From Nonomuraea polychroma (GTDB taxonomy: Bacteria > Actinomycetota > Actinomycetes > Streptosporangiales > Streptosporangiaceae), in assembly GCF_004011505.1 (NCBI RefSeq), contig NZ_SAUN01000001.1, positions 5,359,501 to 5,423,500 of the forward strand: a stretch of DNA of 64,000 nucleotides, given 5' to 3'. Positions 33,525-42,242 of this stretch are shown piece after piece (within the stretch, counting starts at the first letter, position 1; each line of letters begins with the position of its first letter). A program made the translations under genes and the position numbers. The notes under the pieces were generated by a model, which was not told where the DNA came from, did no database searches, and was given only the letters and a program-made list of their open reading frames with translations.

Positions 33525-34754
33525 GTGAGCACCGACCCGTGGGGCCGGGTAGACGACGACGGCACCGTCTACGTGCGTACGGCTGAGGGAGAGCGGGCCG
33601 TCGGCTCCTGGCAGGCCGGTGAACCCGAAGAGGCACTGGCCTACTTCCATCGCAAGTACGACGAGCTGGCGGGCCAGGTTCAGCTGCTCGAACAGCGGGT
33701 CAGGGGCACCGATCTGGCTCCGGCGCAGGCCGAGGCCAGCATCGTCAAGCTGCGCGAAGCCGTGGCCGACGCCCACGCCATCGGCGACCTGGCCGCGCTG
33801 ACCGCCCGGCTGGACGGCCTGACGGAGCTGGTCGCCCAGCGCCGTGAGGAGGTCAAGGCAGCCCGCGAGCAGGCACGGGCCGAGGCCAGAGCGGTCAAGG
33901 AGCGCATCGTCGCCGAGGCCGAGCGCATCGCCGACGAGACCACCCACTGGAAGTCGGGCGGTGAGCGGCTGCGCCAGCTGGTCGAGGAGTGGAAGGCCGC
34001 GGACCGCATCGACAGGGTCACCGAGGCCGCACTGTGGAAGCGGCTGTCGGCCGCCCGCACGGCCTTCGCCAAGCGGCGCAAGCAGTACTTCGCGGGGCTC
34101 GACGAGCAGCGCGAGGGCGTACGCGCGGCCAAGGAGCGCATCGTGGCCGAGGCCGAGGCGCTCGCCGACTCCACCGACTGGGGACAGACCGCAGCCGTCT
34201 ACCGCGACCTGATGCAGCAGTGGAAGACCGCGGGGCGGGCCTCGCGCGAGGCCGAGGACGAGCTGTGGGCCCGCTTCAAGGCCGCGCAGGACCAGTTCTT
34301 CCAGGCCAGGTCGGCGGTCTTCGCCGAGCGTGACGCCTCGCTGGCGGCCAACGCGCAGGTCAAGGAGGAGCTGCTGGCCGAGGCGGAGAAGATCCTCCCG
34401 GTCACCGACGTACGCACGGCCAGGGCGGCGCTTCGCCACATCCTGGAGCGCTGGGAGGCCGCGGGCCCGGTGCCGCGCGAGCAGCGCGACCGGCTCGAGG
34501 GCGGGCTGCGCAAGGTCGACGAGGCCGTGCGCAAGGCCGAGGACGCCGAGTGGAAGCGTTCCAACCCCGAGGCCAGGGCCCGCGCGCAGAGCACCGTCGA
34601 CCAGCTGCGCACCTCGATCGAGCAGCTGGAGAAGCGGCTGGCCAAGGCGCAGGCGGCCGGACGTGCCAAGGACATCAAGGAGACCGAGGAAGCCCTGGGG
34701 GCCCGGCGCTCCTGGCTCGAGGAGGCCGAGCGCACGCTGGCCGAGTTCAGCTGA
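33525..34754 (+). CDS. DUF349 domain protein, three helical repeats
   Basis: 409 residues, almost entirely helical and charged. After an N-terminal part (STDPWGRVDDDGTVYVRT) and a coiled-coil region, three DUF349 repeats can be read, starting near VKERIVAEAERIAD, AKERIVAEAEALAD and VKEELLAEAEKILP, each with a conserved W and K (EEWKAADR, QQWKTAGR, ERWEAAGP), then a C-terminal coiled coil. Function of DUF349 proteins is poorly known. GTG 33525 is chosen because GGGAGG at 33514-33519 lies 5 bases before it, rather than GTG 33510. It follows ppiB by 62 bases and may share its transcript. Confidence 0.85.
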   Translation: MSTDPWGRVDDDGTVYVRTAEGERAVGSWQAGEPEEALAYFHRKYDELAGQVQLLEQRVRGTDLAPAQAEASIVKLREAVADAHAIGDLAALTARLDGLTELVAQRREEVKAAREQARAEARAVKERIVAEAERIADETTHWKSGGERLRQLVEEWKAADRIDRVTEAALWKRLSAARTAFAKRRKQYFAGLDEQREGVRAAKERIVAEAEALADSTDWGQTAAVYRDLMQQWKTAGRASREAEDELWARFKAAQDQFFQARSAVFAERDASLAANAQVKEELLAEAEKILPVTDVRTARAALRHILERWEAAGPVPREQRDRLEGGLRKVDEAVRKAEDAEWKRSNPEARARAQSTVDQLRTSIEQLEKRLAKAQAAGRAKDIKETEEALGARRSWLEEAERTLAEFS

Positions 34755-34762
34755 CGTTTTTC

Positions 34763-34788
34763 CCGCCCGATCGCGGGGAATCGGGCGG
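34763..34788. terminator. Hairpin after the DUF349 gene
   Basis: CCGCCCGAT / ATCGGGCGG, a 9-bp perfect stem with an 8-base loop, begins 8 bases after the stop. A TTTTT run precedes rather than follows it on the plus strand. Confidence 0.5.
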
Positions 34789-34821
34789 CACGCGCGGGGG
34801 CCTGCGATCTAGGCTGGCGGC

Positions 34822-35913
34822 ATGGATCCCGTCAGCGTCGCTCGTGCTCTCGTCGAGGAGATGTTCCCGGGGGCCCTGTACGCCTTCGTCGGCGGCAGCT
34901 CGCTCACCGAGCAGCGCACCAGCACCTCGGACCTGGACGTCGTCGTGGTGCTCGACGGCCTGCCCGTCCCCTACCGCGAGTCGCTGCGGTGGCGCGGGTG
35001 GCCGGTCGAGCTGTTCGTGCACAGCGAGACCAGCCTGCACGCATACCTCGACAAGGACTTCGACCGGCGGCAGCCGACCCTGGCGCGCATGTGCGCCGAG
35101 GGTGCGGTGCTGACCGACCGGACCAGCGGCCGCGCCAGCGACCTCCAGACGGCGCTGAGCGAGCGCCTGGCGGCCGGTCCCGGCGGGTTGACGGACACGG
35201 AGGCCGAGCGGGCCAGGTACGCGCTCTCCGACCTCCTGGACGACCTGTCGGGGGCGATGGACGCCGGCGAGCAGACGTTCATCCGGTGGCAGGTGGTGCA
35301 GGAGACGGCCAGGTTGGCCCTGGGGTTCGGGCGCAGGTGGCAGGGCAGCGGGAAGTGGCTGCTGCGCGAGCTGCGCGCGCACGACCCGGAGCTGGCCGGC
35401 GAGCTGCTGGCCGCGCACGACGACCCGGCACGGCTGACGGCTGTGGCCTCCGACGTGCTGGAGAGGGCGGGAGGGCGCCTCTGGGAGGGCTACAGGGCAG
35501 AGGGCGACCCCTTCCACCGGCCGCTGCGTCACGTGCCCTCTGGGGAGCTCTCGGGCGACACGGCGCAGAGCTCCGGCATGCGGCGGCTGGCGGCCATCAG
35601 CGGGGCCACCGCCGGATCGGGGCGGTTGTGGATGGGGCAGACGCACGTCGCGCCCGCCACCCGGTCGTCCGACCATCACCACGGGGCGTCGGAGACGGCC
35701 ATCTATGTGGTCAGCGGCACGCCGTCGTTCGTCTTCCTGGAAGGCGAACGGGAGGTGCGCCTGGAGACCAAGCCGGGCGACTACGTTTTCGTGCCGCCGT
35801 ACGTGCCTCACCGGGAGGAAAACCCGGACCCGTCGCAGGAGGCGGTGGTAGTGATCGCCCGCAGCACCCAGGAGGCCATCGTCGTCAACCTCCCCGACCT
35901 TCGCCCCCGCTGA
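34822..35913 (+). CDS. Nucleotidyltransferase-cupin fusion protein
   Basis: 363 residues in two parts. Residues 15-45 hold the nucleotidyltransferase signature GGSSLTEQRTSTSDLDV (GGS with D37-x-D39), continuing to about residue 235 with a helical region like minimal/aminoglycoside-type nucleotidyltransferases. Residues about 240-363 form a cupin with DHHHGASETAIYVVSG (metal His/Glu cluster) and KPGDYVFVPPYVPH (third metal-binding segment). The join is near FHRPLRHVPSGELSGDTAQ, where stand-alone cupins of this type would begin. An internal GTG there could start a separate cupin, but no ribosome-binding site is seen. Function unknown; a cupin that senses or modifies the small molecule nucleotidylated by the first domain is conceivable. 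Confidence 0.78.
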   Translation: MDPVSVARALVEEMFPGALYAFVGGSSLTEQRTSTSDLDVVVVLDGLPVPYRESLRWRGWPVELFVHSETSLHAYLDKDFDRRQPTLARMCAEGAVLTDRTSGRASDLQTALSERLAAGPGGLTDTEAERARYALSDLLDDLSGAMDAGEQTFIRWQVVQETARLALGFGRRWQGSGKWLLRELRAHDPELAGELLAAHDDPARLTAVASDVLERAGGRLWEGYRAEGDPFHRPLRHVPSGELSGDTAQSSGMRRLAAISGATAGSGRLWMGQTHVAPATRSSDHHHGASETAIYVVSGTPSFVFLEGEREVRLETKPGDYVFVPPYVPHREENPDPSQEAVVVIARSTQEAIVVNLPDLRPR

Positions 35914-36391
35914 CCACCGGCCCTACGGTCGCCTCACCCCGCCGGGCGCGCCGCCCCGAGCCCGCCCAACGCCCCGGCCGAACCGTCCGCCGCCCGGCAA
36001 CAGGCGCCCCGCGCCGCCGCTGACCAGTCGGCCCGGCCCCCGCCGCCACCGCCTCTGGAGGACCCAGTCCACCGGTGCAACCGGCTCCGCGGCCCGGTGG
36101 CGCGGCCGGCGGCGGGCGCTGGCGCAGTCCTGGGTGCCGGGGCCCCGCGACCCGGGCGCCAGGCGGCCGACAGCGGCCTGGCGACACAGCGGCGGCTGCT
36201 GGCCGGGCATCGAAACCCCCGCAACCCAGTTGCGGGCAGGACAGGGATCGTGTGGCGGGCACTGGCCGACGCCCTGACAGCACGGCCCCGAGCCCTTCCA
36301 GGCAGACCGGCAGGCCTGGACGGCTCCGGGCAGGCGCTCGGCGGGCCGGGCAGGCGTGCGGCGGCCGGGCTGGCGTGCGGCGGGCCGGGGG
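35914..36391. other. Gene-free GC-rich interval between converging genes
   Basis: 478 bases between the cupin-fusion stop and the rel stop. It is extremely rich in GGC/CCG words, so frames stay open by composition, but none shows a start with a ribosome-binding site or a recognisable product. The only structure I can name is the 19-20-bp repeat at its right end (36331-36389). No T-tract terminator was found for either gene. Confidence 0.6.
36331..36389. repeat. Three tandem 19-20-bp units next to the rel stop codon
   Basis: CAGGCGCTCGGCGGGCCGGG (36331-36350), CAGGCGTGCGGCGGCCGGG (36351-36369) and CTGGCGTGCGGCGGGCCGGG (36370-36389) are near-identical consecutive units ending 2 bases before the rel stop. 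Confidence 0.8.
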
Positions 36392-38674
36392 TCAGCTGCC
36401 GGCGCCGCTCACCCGGTAGACGTCGAAGACGCCCTGGATGCTGCGCACGGCCTTCAGCACGTGCCCCAGGTGCTTCGGGTCCCCCATCTCGAACGTGAAC
36501 TTGCTGATCGCCACCCGATCCCGCGACGTCGTCACCGACGCGCTCAGGATGTTGACGTGCTGGTCGGACAGCGTCCGGGTGACGTCGGACAGCAGCCGCG
36601 GCCGATCCAGCGCCTCCACCTGGATGGCCACCAGGAAGACGCTGTCGTCGCTCGGCGACCAGCTGACCTCGACCAGCCGGTCCGGCTGCGTCTTGAGCTG
36701 CTGGACGTTGGTGCAGTCTGCCCGGTGCACGGACACGCCGTGCCCGCGGGTGACGAATCCGACGATCTCGTCACCGGGCACCGGGGTGCAGCACTTCGAC
36801 AGACGCACCCACACATCGGCGTCCCCGGCCACGACCACGCCCGCGCCGCCGCCCCGGGGGCGGCCGCGCAGCCGGGTCGGCAGGGCGGTCTCGGCGATGT
36901 CCTCCTCGGCGCTGTCGACGCCGCCGATCGAGGCCACGAGCTTCTGCACGACGGCCTGGGCCGCGACGTGCCCCTCCCCCACGGCCGCGTACAGCGCCGA
37001 CACGTCGGGGTAGCGCAGGTCGCGGGCGAGCGCCAGCAGCGCCTCACCGGACATCAGCCGCTGCAGCGGCAGCCCCTGCTTGCGCATGGCGCGGCCGATG
37101 GCTTCCTTGCCCGCCTCGATCGCGGTCTCGCGGCGCTCCTTGGAGAACCACTGCCGGATCTTGTTGCGGGCCCGGCCCGACTTGACGAACTTCAGCCAGT
37201 CGCGCGACGGCCCGGCGTCCGGCGACTTGGAGGTGAAGATCTCGACGGTGTCGCCGTTGCCGAGCCGCGACTCCAGCGGCACCAGCCGCCCGTTGACGCG
37301 GGCCCCGATGCACCGGTGGCCTACTTCGGTGTGCACGGCGTAGGCGAAGTCGACCGGCGTGGCACCCTCCGGCAGGGCGATGACCTGCCCCTTCGGGGTG
37401 AACACGTAGACCTCGGACACCGACAGGTCGAAGCGCAGGGAGTCCAGGAACTCGCCCGGGTCGGAGGTCTCCTTCTGCCAGTCGAGGAGCTGGCGCAGCC
37501 AGGCCATGTCGCTGCCGGGCTTCACCTTTCCCGGAGGGGCGCCGACCTCCTCCTTGTACTTCCAGTGCGCGGCCACGCCGTACTCGGCCCTGTGGTGCAT
37601 CGCGTGGGTGCGGATCTGCAGCTCCACCGGCTTGCCCTCGGGACCGATCACCGTCGTGTGCAGCGACTGGTACATGTTGAACTTGGGCATCGCGATGTAG
37701 TCCTTGAACCGCCCCGGCACCGGGTTCCACCGGGCGTGGATGGTGCCCAGCGCCGCGTAGCAGTCGCGGACGGTGTCGACGAGGACGCGGATGCCCACCA
37801 GGTCGTAGATGTCGTCGAACGCCACGTCACGCGCGATCATCTTCTGGTAGACCGAGTAATAGTGCTTCGGCCGGCCCTTGACCACCGCGCGGATCTTGGC
37901 CTCGCGCAGGTCGCCGGAGACCTTCTCGATGACCTCCTGCAGGAACAGGTCCCTGCGCGGCGCCCGCTCCGACACCATGCGCGCGATCTCGTCGTAGCGC
38001 TTGGGGTAGAGCATGGCGAAGGCGAGGTCCTCGAGCTCCCACTTGATCGTGTTCATGCCCAGGCGGTGGGCCAGCGGCGCGAAGATCTCCAGGGTCTCAC
38101 GGGACTTCTGGTGGCGTTTGTGCTCGGGCAGGTAGCGCATGGTGCGCATGTTGTGCAGCCGGTCGGCCAGTTTGATGATCAGCACGCGGATGTCACGTGC
38201 CATGGCGACGACCATCTTGCGCACGGTCTCGGCCTGCGCGGCGTCGCCGAACTTGACCTTGTCCAGCTTGGTCACGCCGTCCACCAGGGACGCGATGGTC
38301 TCGCCGAAGTCGCCGCGCAGCTCGTCGAGGCTGTAGGCGGTGTCCTCGACCGTGTCGTGCAGCAGCGCCGCGCACAGCGTCTCGTCGTCGGTGCCGAGCT
38401 CGGCCAGGATGGTGGCCACGGCGAGCGGGTGCGTGATGTACGGGTCGCCGGACTTCCGCTTCTGGTCGCGGTGGTGATAGGCGGCGACGTCGTAGGCACG
38501 CTCGATCACGCGCAAGTCGGCCTTGGGATGGGTGGCGCGGACCGTGCGGAACAGCGGCTCCAGCACCGGGTTCATCGCCCCACCCCCAAACCTCCGCCGG
38601 CGCGTCGCTGGTACGCCGCTCGGCTCGGCACTGCCGGAGTCGGTTACGTCGGGCACGACCGCATCACGGGGCAC
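36392..38674 (-). CDS. relA: Bifunctional (p)ppGpp synthetase/hydrolase Rel
   Basis: 760 residues in the full Rel order: HD hydrolase domain (YITHPLAVA ... AALLHDTVEDT, about 70-190), synthetase domain (RPKHYYSVYQKM, DIYDLVGIRV, then GRFKDYIA, the RxKD form typical of bifunctional enzymes, and MYQSLHTTVIGPEGKPVELQ), TGS domain (VYVFTPKGQVIALPEGATP), helical and zinc-finger domains (SKCCTPVPGDEI ... HRADC) and a C-terminal ACT domain. Makes and degrades the stringent alarmone at the ribosome. GTG 38674 is the longest start; a later in-frame ATG (MNPVLEPLF) is possible. 106 bases downstream of apt on the same strand, as in other actinobacteria. Confidence 0.96.
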   Translation of the reverse strand: MPRDAVVPDVTDSGSAEPSGVPATRRRRFGGGAMNPVLEPLFRTVRATHPKADLRVIERAYDVAAYHHRDQKRKSGDPYITHPLAVATILAELGTDDETLCAALLHDTVEDTAYSLDELRGDFGETIASLVDGVTKLDKVKFGDAAQAETVRKMVVAMARDIRVLIIKLADRLHNMRTMRYLPEHKRHQKSRETLEIFAPLAHRLGMNTIKWELEDLAFAMLYPKRYDEIARMVSERAPRRDLFLQEVIEKVSGDLREAKIRAVVKGRPKHYYSVYQKMIARDVAFDDIYDLVGIRVLVDTVRDCYAALGTIHARWNPVPGRFKDYIAMPKFNMYQSLHTTVIGPEGKPVELQIRTHAMHHRAEYGVAAHWKYKEEVGAPPGKVKPGSDMAWLRQLLDWQKETSDPGEFLDSLRFDLSVSEVYVFTPKGQVIALPEGATPVDFAYAVHTEVGHRCIGARVNGRLVPLESRLGNGDTVEIFTSKSPDAGPSRDWLKFVKSGRARNKIRQWFSKERRETAIEAGKEAIGRAMRKQGLPLQRLMSGEALLALARDLRYPDVSALYAAVGEGHVAAQAVVQKLVASIGGVDSAEEDIAETALPTRLRGRPRGGGAGVVVAGDADVWVRLSKCCTPVPGDEIVGFVTRGHGVSVHRADCTNVQQLKTQPDRLVEVSWSPSDDSVFLVAIQVEALDRPRLLSDVTRTLSDQHVNILSASVTTSRDRVAISKFTFEMGDPKHLGHVLKAVRSIQGVFDVYRVSGAGS

Positions 38675-38780
38675 TCAGACTCCTCCCGCAATGACTCATC
38701 ACGCGATTTGGCTCCTCACGTTCGAGTCCAGATCCCCCAGTGTATCCAGGTGGCGAACCTCGACCGTTCGCGGGCCGGGC

Positions 38781-39299
38781 TCAGACGATCACCAGGGAAT
38801 GCAGCTCTACTCCCGGCAAACGCTCGCGGCCCTTGAGAAATGCCAGCTCCATGAGCACCGCGATGCCCACGACGTCGCCGCCGGCCCTCTCCACCAGCTC
38901 CACGGCCGCCTTCGCCGTGCCGCCCGTGGCGAGCACGTCGTCGACGATGAGGACCCGGTCGCCGGGCGCGAAAGCGTCGCGGTGCACCTCGATGGTCGCG
39001 GAGCCGTACTCCAGATCGTAGGACTCTTCCAGGGTCTCGGCGGGCAGTTTCCCCTTCTTCCGCACCGGCACGAACCCGGCTCCGGCCCGGTACGCCACCG
39101 GCGCGGCCAGAATGAAGCCGCGTGCCTCGATCCCCACGATCTTGTCGACCTGGCGCAGCCCGGCCAGTTCGTCCACCACGGCCGCCATCGCCACCGGATC
39201 CGCCAGGAGCGGGGTGATGTCCTTGAACATGACTCCTGGCTTTGGGTAGTCCGGGATGTCCCGAATCCGATCCAAGATCATCGTACTCAGCTCACTCAT
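38781..39299 (-). CDS. apt: Adenine phosphoribosyltransferase
   Basis: 172 residues. IRDIPDYPKPGVMFKDITPLL at the N-terminus, IEARGFILAAPVA (hood loop), and the PRPP-binding loop VLIVDDVLATGGTAKAA. Converts adenine and PRPP to AMP. ATG 39299 follows AGGGAG. The frame continues upstream to 39431 without similarity. Apt next to rel is a conserved actinobacterial pair linking purine salvage with alarmone metabolism. A palindrome cluster at 39332-39353 lies just upstream. Confidence 0.96.
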   Translation of the reverse strand: MSELSTMILDRIRDIPDYPKPGVMFKDITPLLADPVAMAAVVDELAGLRQVDKIVGIEARGFILAAPVAYRAGAGFVPVRKKGKLPAETLEESYDLEYGSATIEVHRDAFAPGDRVLIVDDVLATGGTAKAAVELVERAGGDVVGIAVLMELAFLKGRERLPGVELHSLVIV

Positions 39300-39331
39300 C
39301 GGGGTCTCCCTCGCCTCTCTCCACCGGCCGT

Positions 39332-39353
39332 GTGCCGGGCACCATGATGGTGC
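39332..39353. promoter_or_regulatory. Two overlapping palindromes upstream of apt
   Basis: GTGCCGGGCAC (39332-39342) and GCACCATGATGGTGC (39339-39353), each symmetric around one base, share four bases and lie 33-54 bases before the apt ATG. They could be an operator or a 5'-leader hairpin of the apt transcript. Confidence 0.4.
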
Positions 39354-39390
39354 ATTCCAGCCCTCATGCGGACCAGTCCGCCCCAAAACC

Positions 39391-39427
39391 ACGACGCCCC
39401 CACCCGCTGAGGGGGTGAGGGCGTCGT
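39391..39427 (-). terminator. Hairpin between secF and apt
   Basis: ACGACGCCC (39391-39399) pairs with GGGCGTCGT (39419-39427), with an inner CCACCC/GGGGTG stem. It begins 14 bases after the secF stop on the minus strand and probably ends the yajC-secD-secF transcript. Confidence 0.65.
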
Positions 39428-39441
39428 CCACGCGGTCCGGG

Positions 39442-40431
39442 TCAGCCCTTGGCTACCGCGGCGCTTTTGGAACCCTTCTTGCCACCGCCCGTGGAGGCGA
39501 GCCTCCTGGCGATGGCCTGATACTTCGGCTCGCGTTCCTTCAGCGTCACCAGCAGCGGCGTGGCCACGCAGAGGGAGGAGTACGTGCCGACGATCATGCC
39601 GACGAACAGGGCCAGCGACAGGTCCTTCAGCGTGCCCGCGCCGAGCAGCGTGGTGCCGATGAACAGGATCGCCGCCACCGGCAGGATCGCGACCAGCGAC
39701 GTGTTCAGCGACCTGATCAGCGTGTGGTTGAGCGCGTTGTTGGCCGCCATCGAGTACGTCATCTTCGAGGTGTGCCCCAGCTTGGCCGTGACCTCCTTGA
39801 TCATGTCGAACACCACGACCGCGTCGTAGAGCGAATAACCGAGGATGGTCAGGAAGCCGAGCAGCGTCGCCGGCGTGACCTCGAACCCCGACCAGGCGTA
39901 GATGCCGGCCGTGATGACGAGGTCGTGCACGAGCGCGACGATGGCCGCCAACGCCATCTTCGGCTCGAACGCCATCGACAGGTACAAGATGATCGCCAGC
40001 ATGAACACGCCCAGGCCGATCCAGGCCTGGGTGGAGACCTCACCGCCCCAGGACGGGCCGATGGACTGGACGCTGACCTGCCCGACCGGGGTGTCGAAGT
40101 CCTTGGCGATCTCGGACTGCACCTGGGTCAGCTGGCTTTCGGAAAGGCTCTCGGTGGTGACCCGCCAGCCGGTGCCGGCCGACTGCACGATCACCTGGTG
40201 CACGCCCTCTTCGCGAACGGACTCGCGGATCTGCTCGACGGTGACCTGAGAGGCGGCCTTGAACGAGAAGACCGTGCCACCCTTGAACTCCACGCCCAGG
40301 TTGAGGCCGTTGATCAGCAATCCGGCCAGCGACACGAGCAGTAGGAAGCCGGAAAGGCTGTACCACAGCCTCCATTTGCCGACGAAGTCGACATCGATCT
40401 CGCCGCGGTAGAGGCGACGCGCGAGTCCCAT
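39442..40431 (-). CDS. secF: Protein-export membrane protein SecF
   Basis: 329 residues, six transmembrane helices with a periplasmic loop after the first: ISGFLLLVSLAGLLINGLNLGVEFKGGTVF-like start (first Sec-specific motif LGVEFKGGT), later TLLGFLTILGYSLYDAVVVFD and NTSLVAILPVAAILFIGTTLLGAG. With SecD it uses the proton gradient to pull exported proteins from SecYEG. ATG 40431, one base after the secD stop. Operon order yajC-secD-secF. Confidence 0.96.
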   Translation of the reverse strand: MGLARRLYRGEIDVDFVGKWRLWYSLSGFLLLVSLAGLLINGLNLGVEFKGGTVFSFKAASQVTVEQIRESVREEGVHQVIVQSAGTGWRVTTESLSESQLTQVQSEIAKDFDTPVGQVSVQSIGPSWGGEVSTQAWIGLGVFMLAIILYLSMAFEPKMALAAIVALVHDLVITAGIYAWSGFEVTPATLLGFLTILGYSLYDAVVVFDMIKEVTAKLGHTSKMTYSMAANNALNHTLIRSLNTSLVAILPVAAILFIGTTLLGAGTLKDLSLALFVGMIVGTYSSLCVATPLLVTLKEREPKYQAIARRLASTGGGKKGSKSAAVAKG

Positions 40432-40432
40432 C

Positions 40433-42199
40433 TCATGCCTCCTGCGGAGTGGTCGTGCGGCCGGTCGTGCTGCCGGCCTCGCTCATGCGCTCGGCGTCGA
40501 GGCCGGACAGCGGGTGACCCTTGGCGAAGAACTTCACCTTGGCCAGCAGGGCGATGAACGGCTTCGTGAACAGGAACACCACCACGACGTCGATCAGTGT
40601 GGTCAGGCCCATCGCGAACGCGAATCCGGCCACGCCGCCGACCGCCAGGAAGTAGAGCACGATCGCGGCGATGAACATGACGGCGTCGGCGATCAGGATC
40701 GTGCGCCGGGCACGGACCCAGGCCACCTCGACGGCCGCCCGCAGCGAGCGCCGCCCCTCCTTCATCTCGTCACGTATGCGTTCGAAGTAGACGATGAAGG
40801 AGTCGGCGGTGATGCCGATCGAGACCACCAGACCGATGATGTGCGGGAGCGACAGCCGGAAGTTGGCGTTGTGACCGAGCACGACCACCGACGTGTACGT
40901 GAGGATCGTCGCCACGACGAGGCTCAGCACCGCCACGATGCCCAGGCCCCGGTAGTAGAGCAGGCAGTAGAGCACCACGAGCACCAGGCCGATGACGCCC
41001 GCGATCAGGCCGCCCCGCAGCTGGTCCTGGCCCAGGGTCGAGGAGACCGTGTCGACGGAGCTGCGGTTGAACTTCAGCGGCAGCGCGCCGTACTTCAGCT
41101 GGTCGGCCAGGGTGGTGGCGCTGGCCTGGGTGAAGCCGCCGGTGATCTCGGCCCGGCCGCCGGGGATCGGGCTGATGATGTTGGGCGCGGTGATGACGAC
41201 GCCGTCGAGGACGACCGCGACCTTGTTGCGCGGCTCCTGCGAGTTGTAGGCCTGCGTGGTGAGCTTGCTCCACTCGCCCGCGCCCTTGCTCTTGAAGTCG
41301 AGCTGGACGATCCACTCGGTGGTGCCCTGGCGGATGCCCGCGCTGGCGGTGTCGATGTCGGTGCCGACGACCTTGGCGACGTCGAGGACGTACTTGGCGC
41401 TGCCGTCGGCATCGCAGGCGGCGAACTGCTTGGTCGGGTCGTCCTGGACGCCCTGGCCGCGCTTCTTGGGGTCGGTGCAGTCGAGTGCCTGGAACTGCTT
41501 GAGCACCGCGGGGTCGATGCCCTCGGTGTTGATCCCGGCGTTGGGATCCTGAGCGGGCGGCGTGCTGGCCTGCGCGGTCGGGCTCGCCGTCGGCGTGGCC
41601 TTGGCGTTCTGGCCCTTCTTGTCCTGCTTCTGGTCACTCTGGGTGGCGGACGGCTGCGGGGTCGGCGCGGTCAGCGCCGACGACAGGGCCTTGCCCGTCG
41701 GAGAGGCGCTGGGCGCCGGCGTGCCCGCCGACTGGGACGGCTTGGCCGATCCCGTCGCGGAGGCCGAAGGCGAGGCGGTCGGCGTGGGCGCGTTGGTGGC
41801 CAGCTCCTGCGGGATCTGCGTCGCCTGCATGGCGAGCACCTGGCGGAAGCGCAGCTCCGCGGTGGTGGCGACCAGCTGGATGGCCTCATTCTGTCCGACG
41901 CCCGGGATCGAGATGATGATGTTGTCGCCGGACTTGGCGACCTCCGCATCGGAAATGCCCGTGCCGTTGACCCGGTCGCGGATGATGTTGACCGCGCGGT
42001 CCAGGATCTCTTCGGGAGGAGAGGCACCGTTCTGCGTCACGGGGGACAGGGTCACCGTCGTGCCGCCGGCGAGGTCGAGTCCCAGCTTGGGCGTGTACGC
42101 CTTCTGCAGGAACATCGTCCCGCCCAAGGCGAGGATGAGCGCCAGCAGCACCAGGAGCGTTCGCCCCGGTCGGCTGTGGCGGCTTGTCGGTCGGGCCAC
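40433..42199 (-). CDS. secD: Protein-export membrane protein SecD
   Basis: 588 residues with six helices. After helix 1, GLDLAGGTTVTLSPV (conserved D1 motif), then the periplasmic P1 domain with an inserted low-complexity region of about 90 residues rich in Ser, Thr, Pro, Ala and Gln (approximately 135-225), then GGFTQASATTLADQLKYGALP before helix 2 and GVIGLVLVVLYCLLYYRG. Works with SecF. The insert is longer than in most bacteria and should be an extracytoplasmic disordered linker. GTG 42199 start; 43 bases after the yajC stop. Confidence 0.96.
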   Translation of the reverse strand: MARPTSRHSRPGRTLLVLLALILALGGTMFLQKAYTPKLGLDLAGGTTVTLSPVTQNGASPPEEILDRAVNIIRDRVNGTGISDAEVAKSGDNIIISIPGVGQNEAIQLVATTAELRFRQVLAMQATQIPQELATNAPTPTASPSASATGSAKPSQSAGTPAPSASPTGKALSSALTAPTPQPSATQSDQKQDKKGQNAKATPTASPTAQASTPPAQDPNAGINTEGIDPAVLKQFQALDCTDPKKRGQGVQDDPTKQFAACDADGSAKYVLDVAKVVGTDIDTASAGIRQGTTEWIVQLDFKSKGAGEWSKLTTQAYNSQEPRNKVAVVLDGVVITAPNIISPIPGGRAEITGGFTQASATTLADQLKYGALPLKFNRSSVDTVSSTLGQDQLRGGLIAGVIGLVLVVLYCLLYYRGLGIVAVLSLVVATILTYTSVVVLGHNANFRLSLPHIIGLVVSIGITADSFIVYFERIRDEMKEGRRSLRAAVEVAWVRARRTILIADAVMFIAAIVLYFLAVGGVAGFAFAMGLTTLIDVVVVFLFTKPFIALLAKVKFFAKGHPLSGLDAERMSEAGSTTGRTTTPQEA

Positions 42200-42242
42200 T
42201 GGTCGTCAGTTCTTTCGGATAGAGGTTTGTCGCAGAGCTTAG

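Noticed and set aside
35885..36283. Minus-strand frame of 132 codons between the cupin fusion and rel
   Set aside because: Extreme GGC/CGG composition, no ribosome-binding site, no similarity, and several overlapping frames are equally open.
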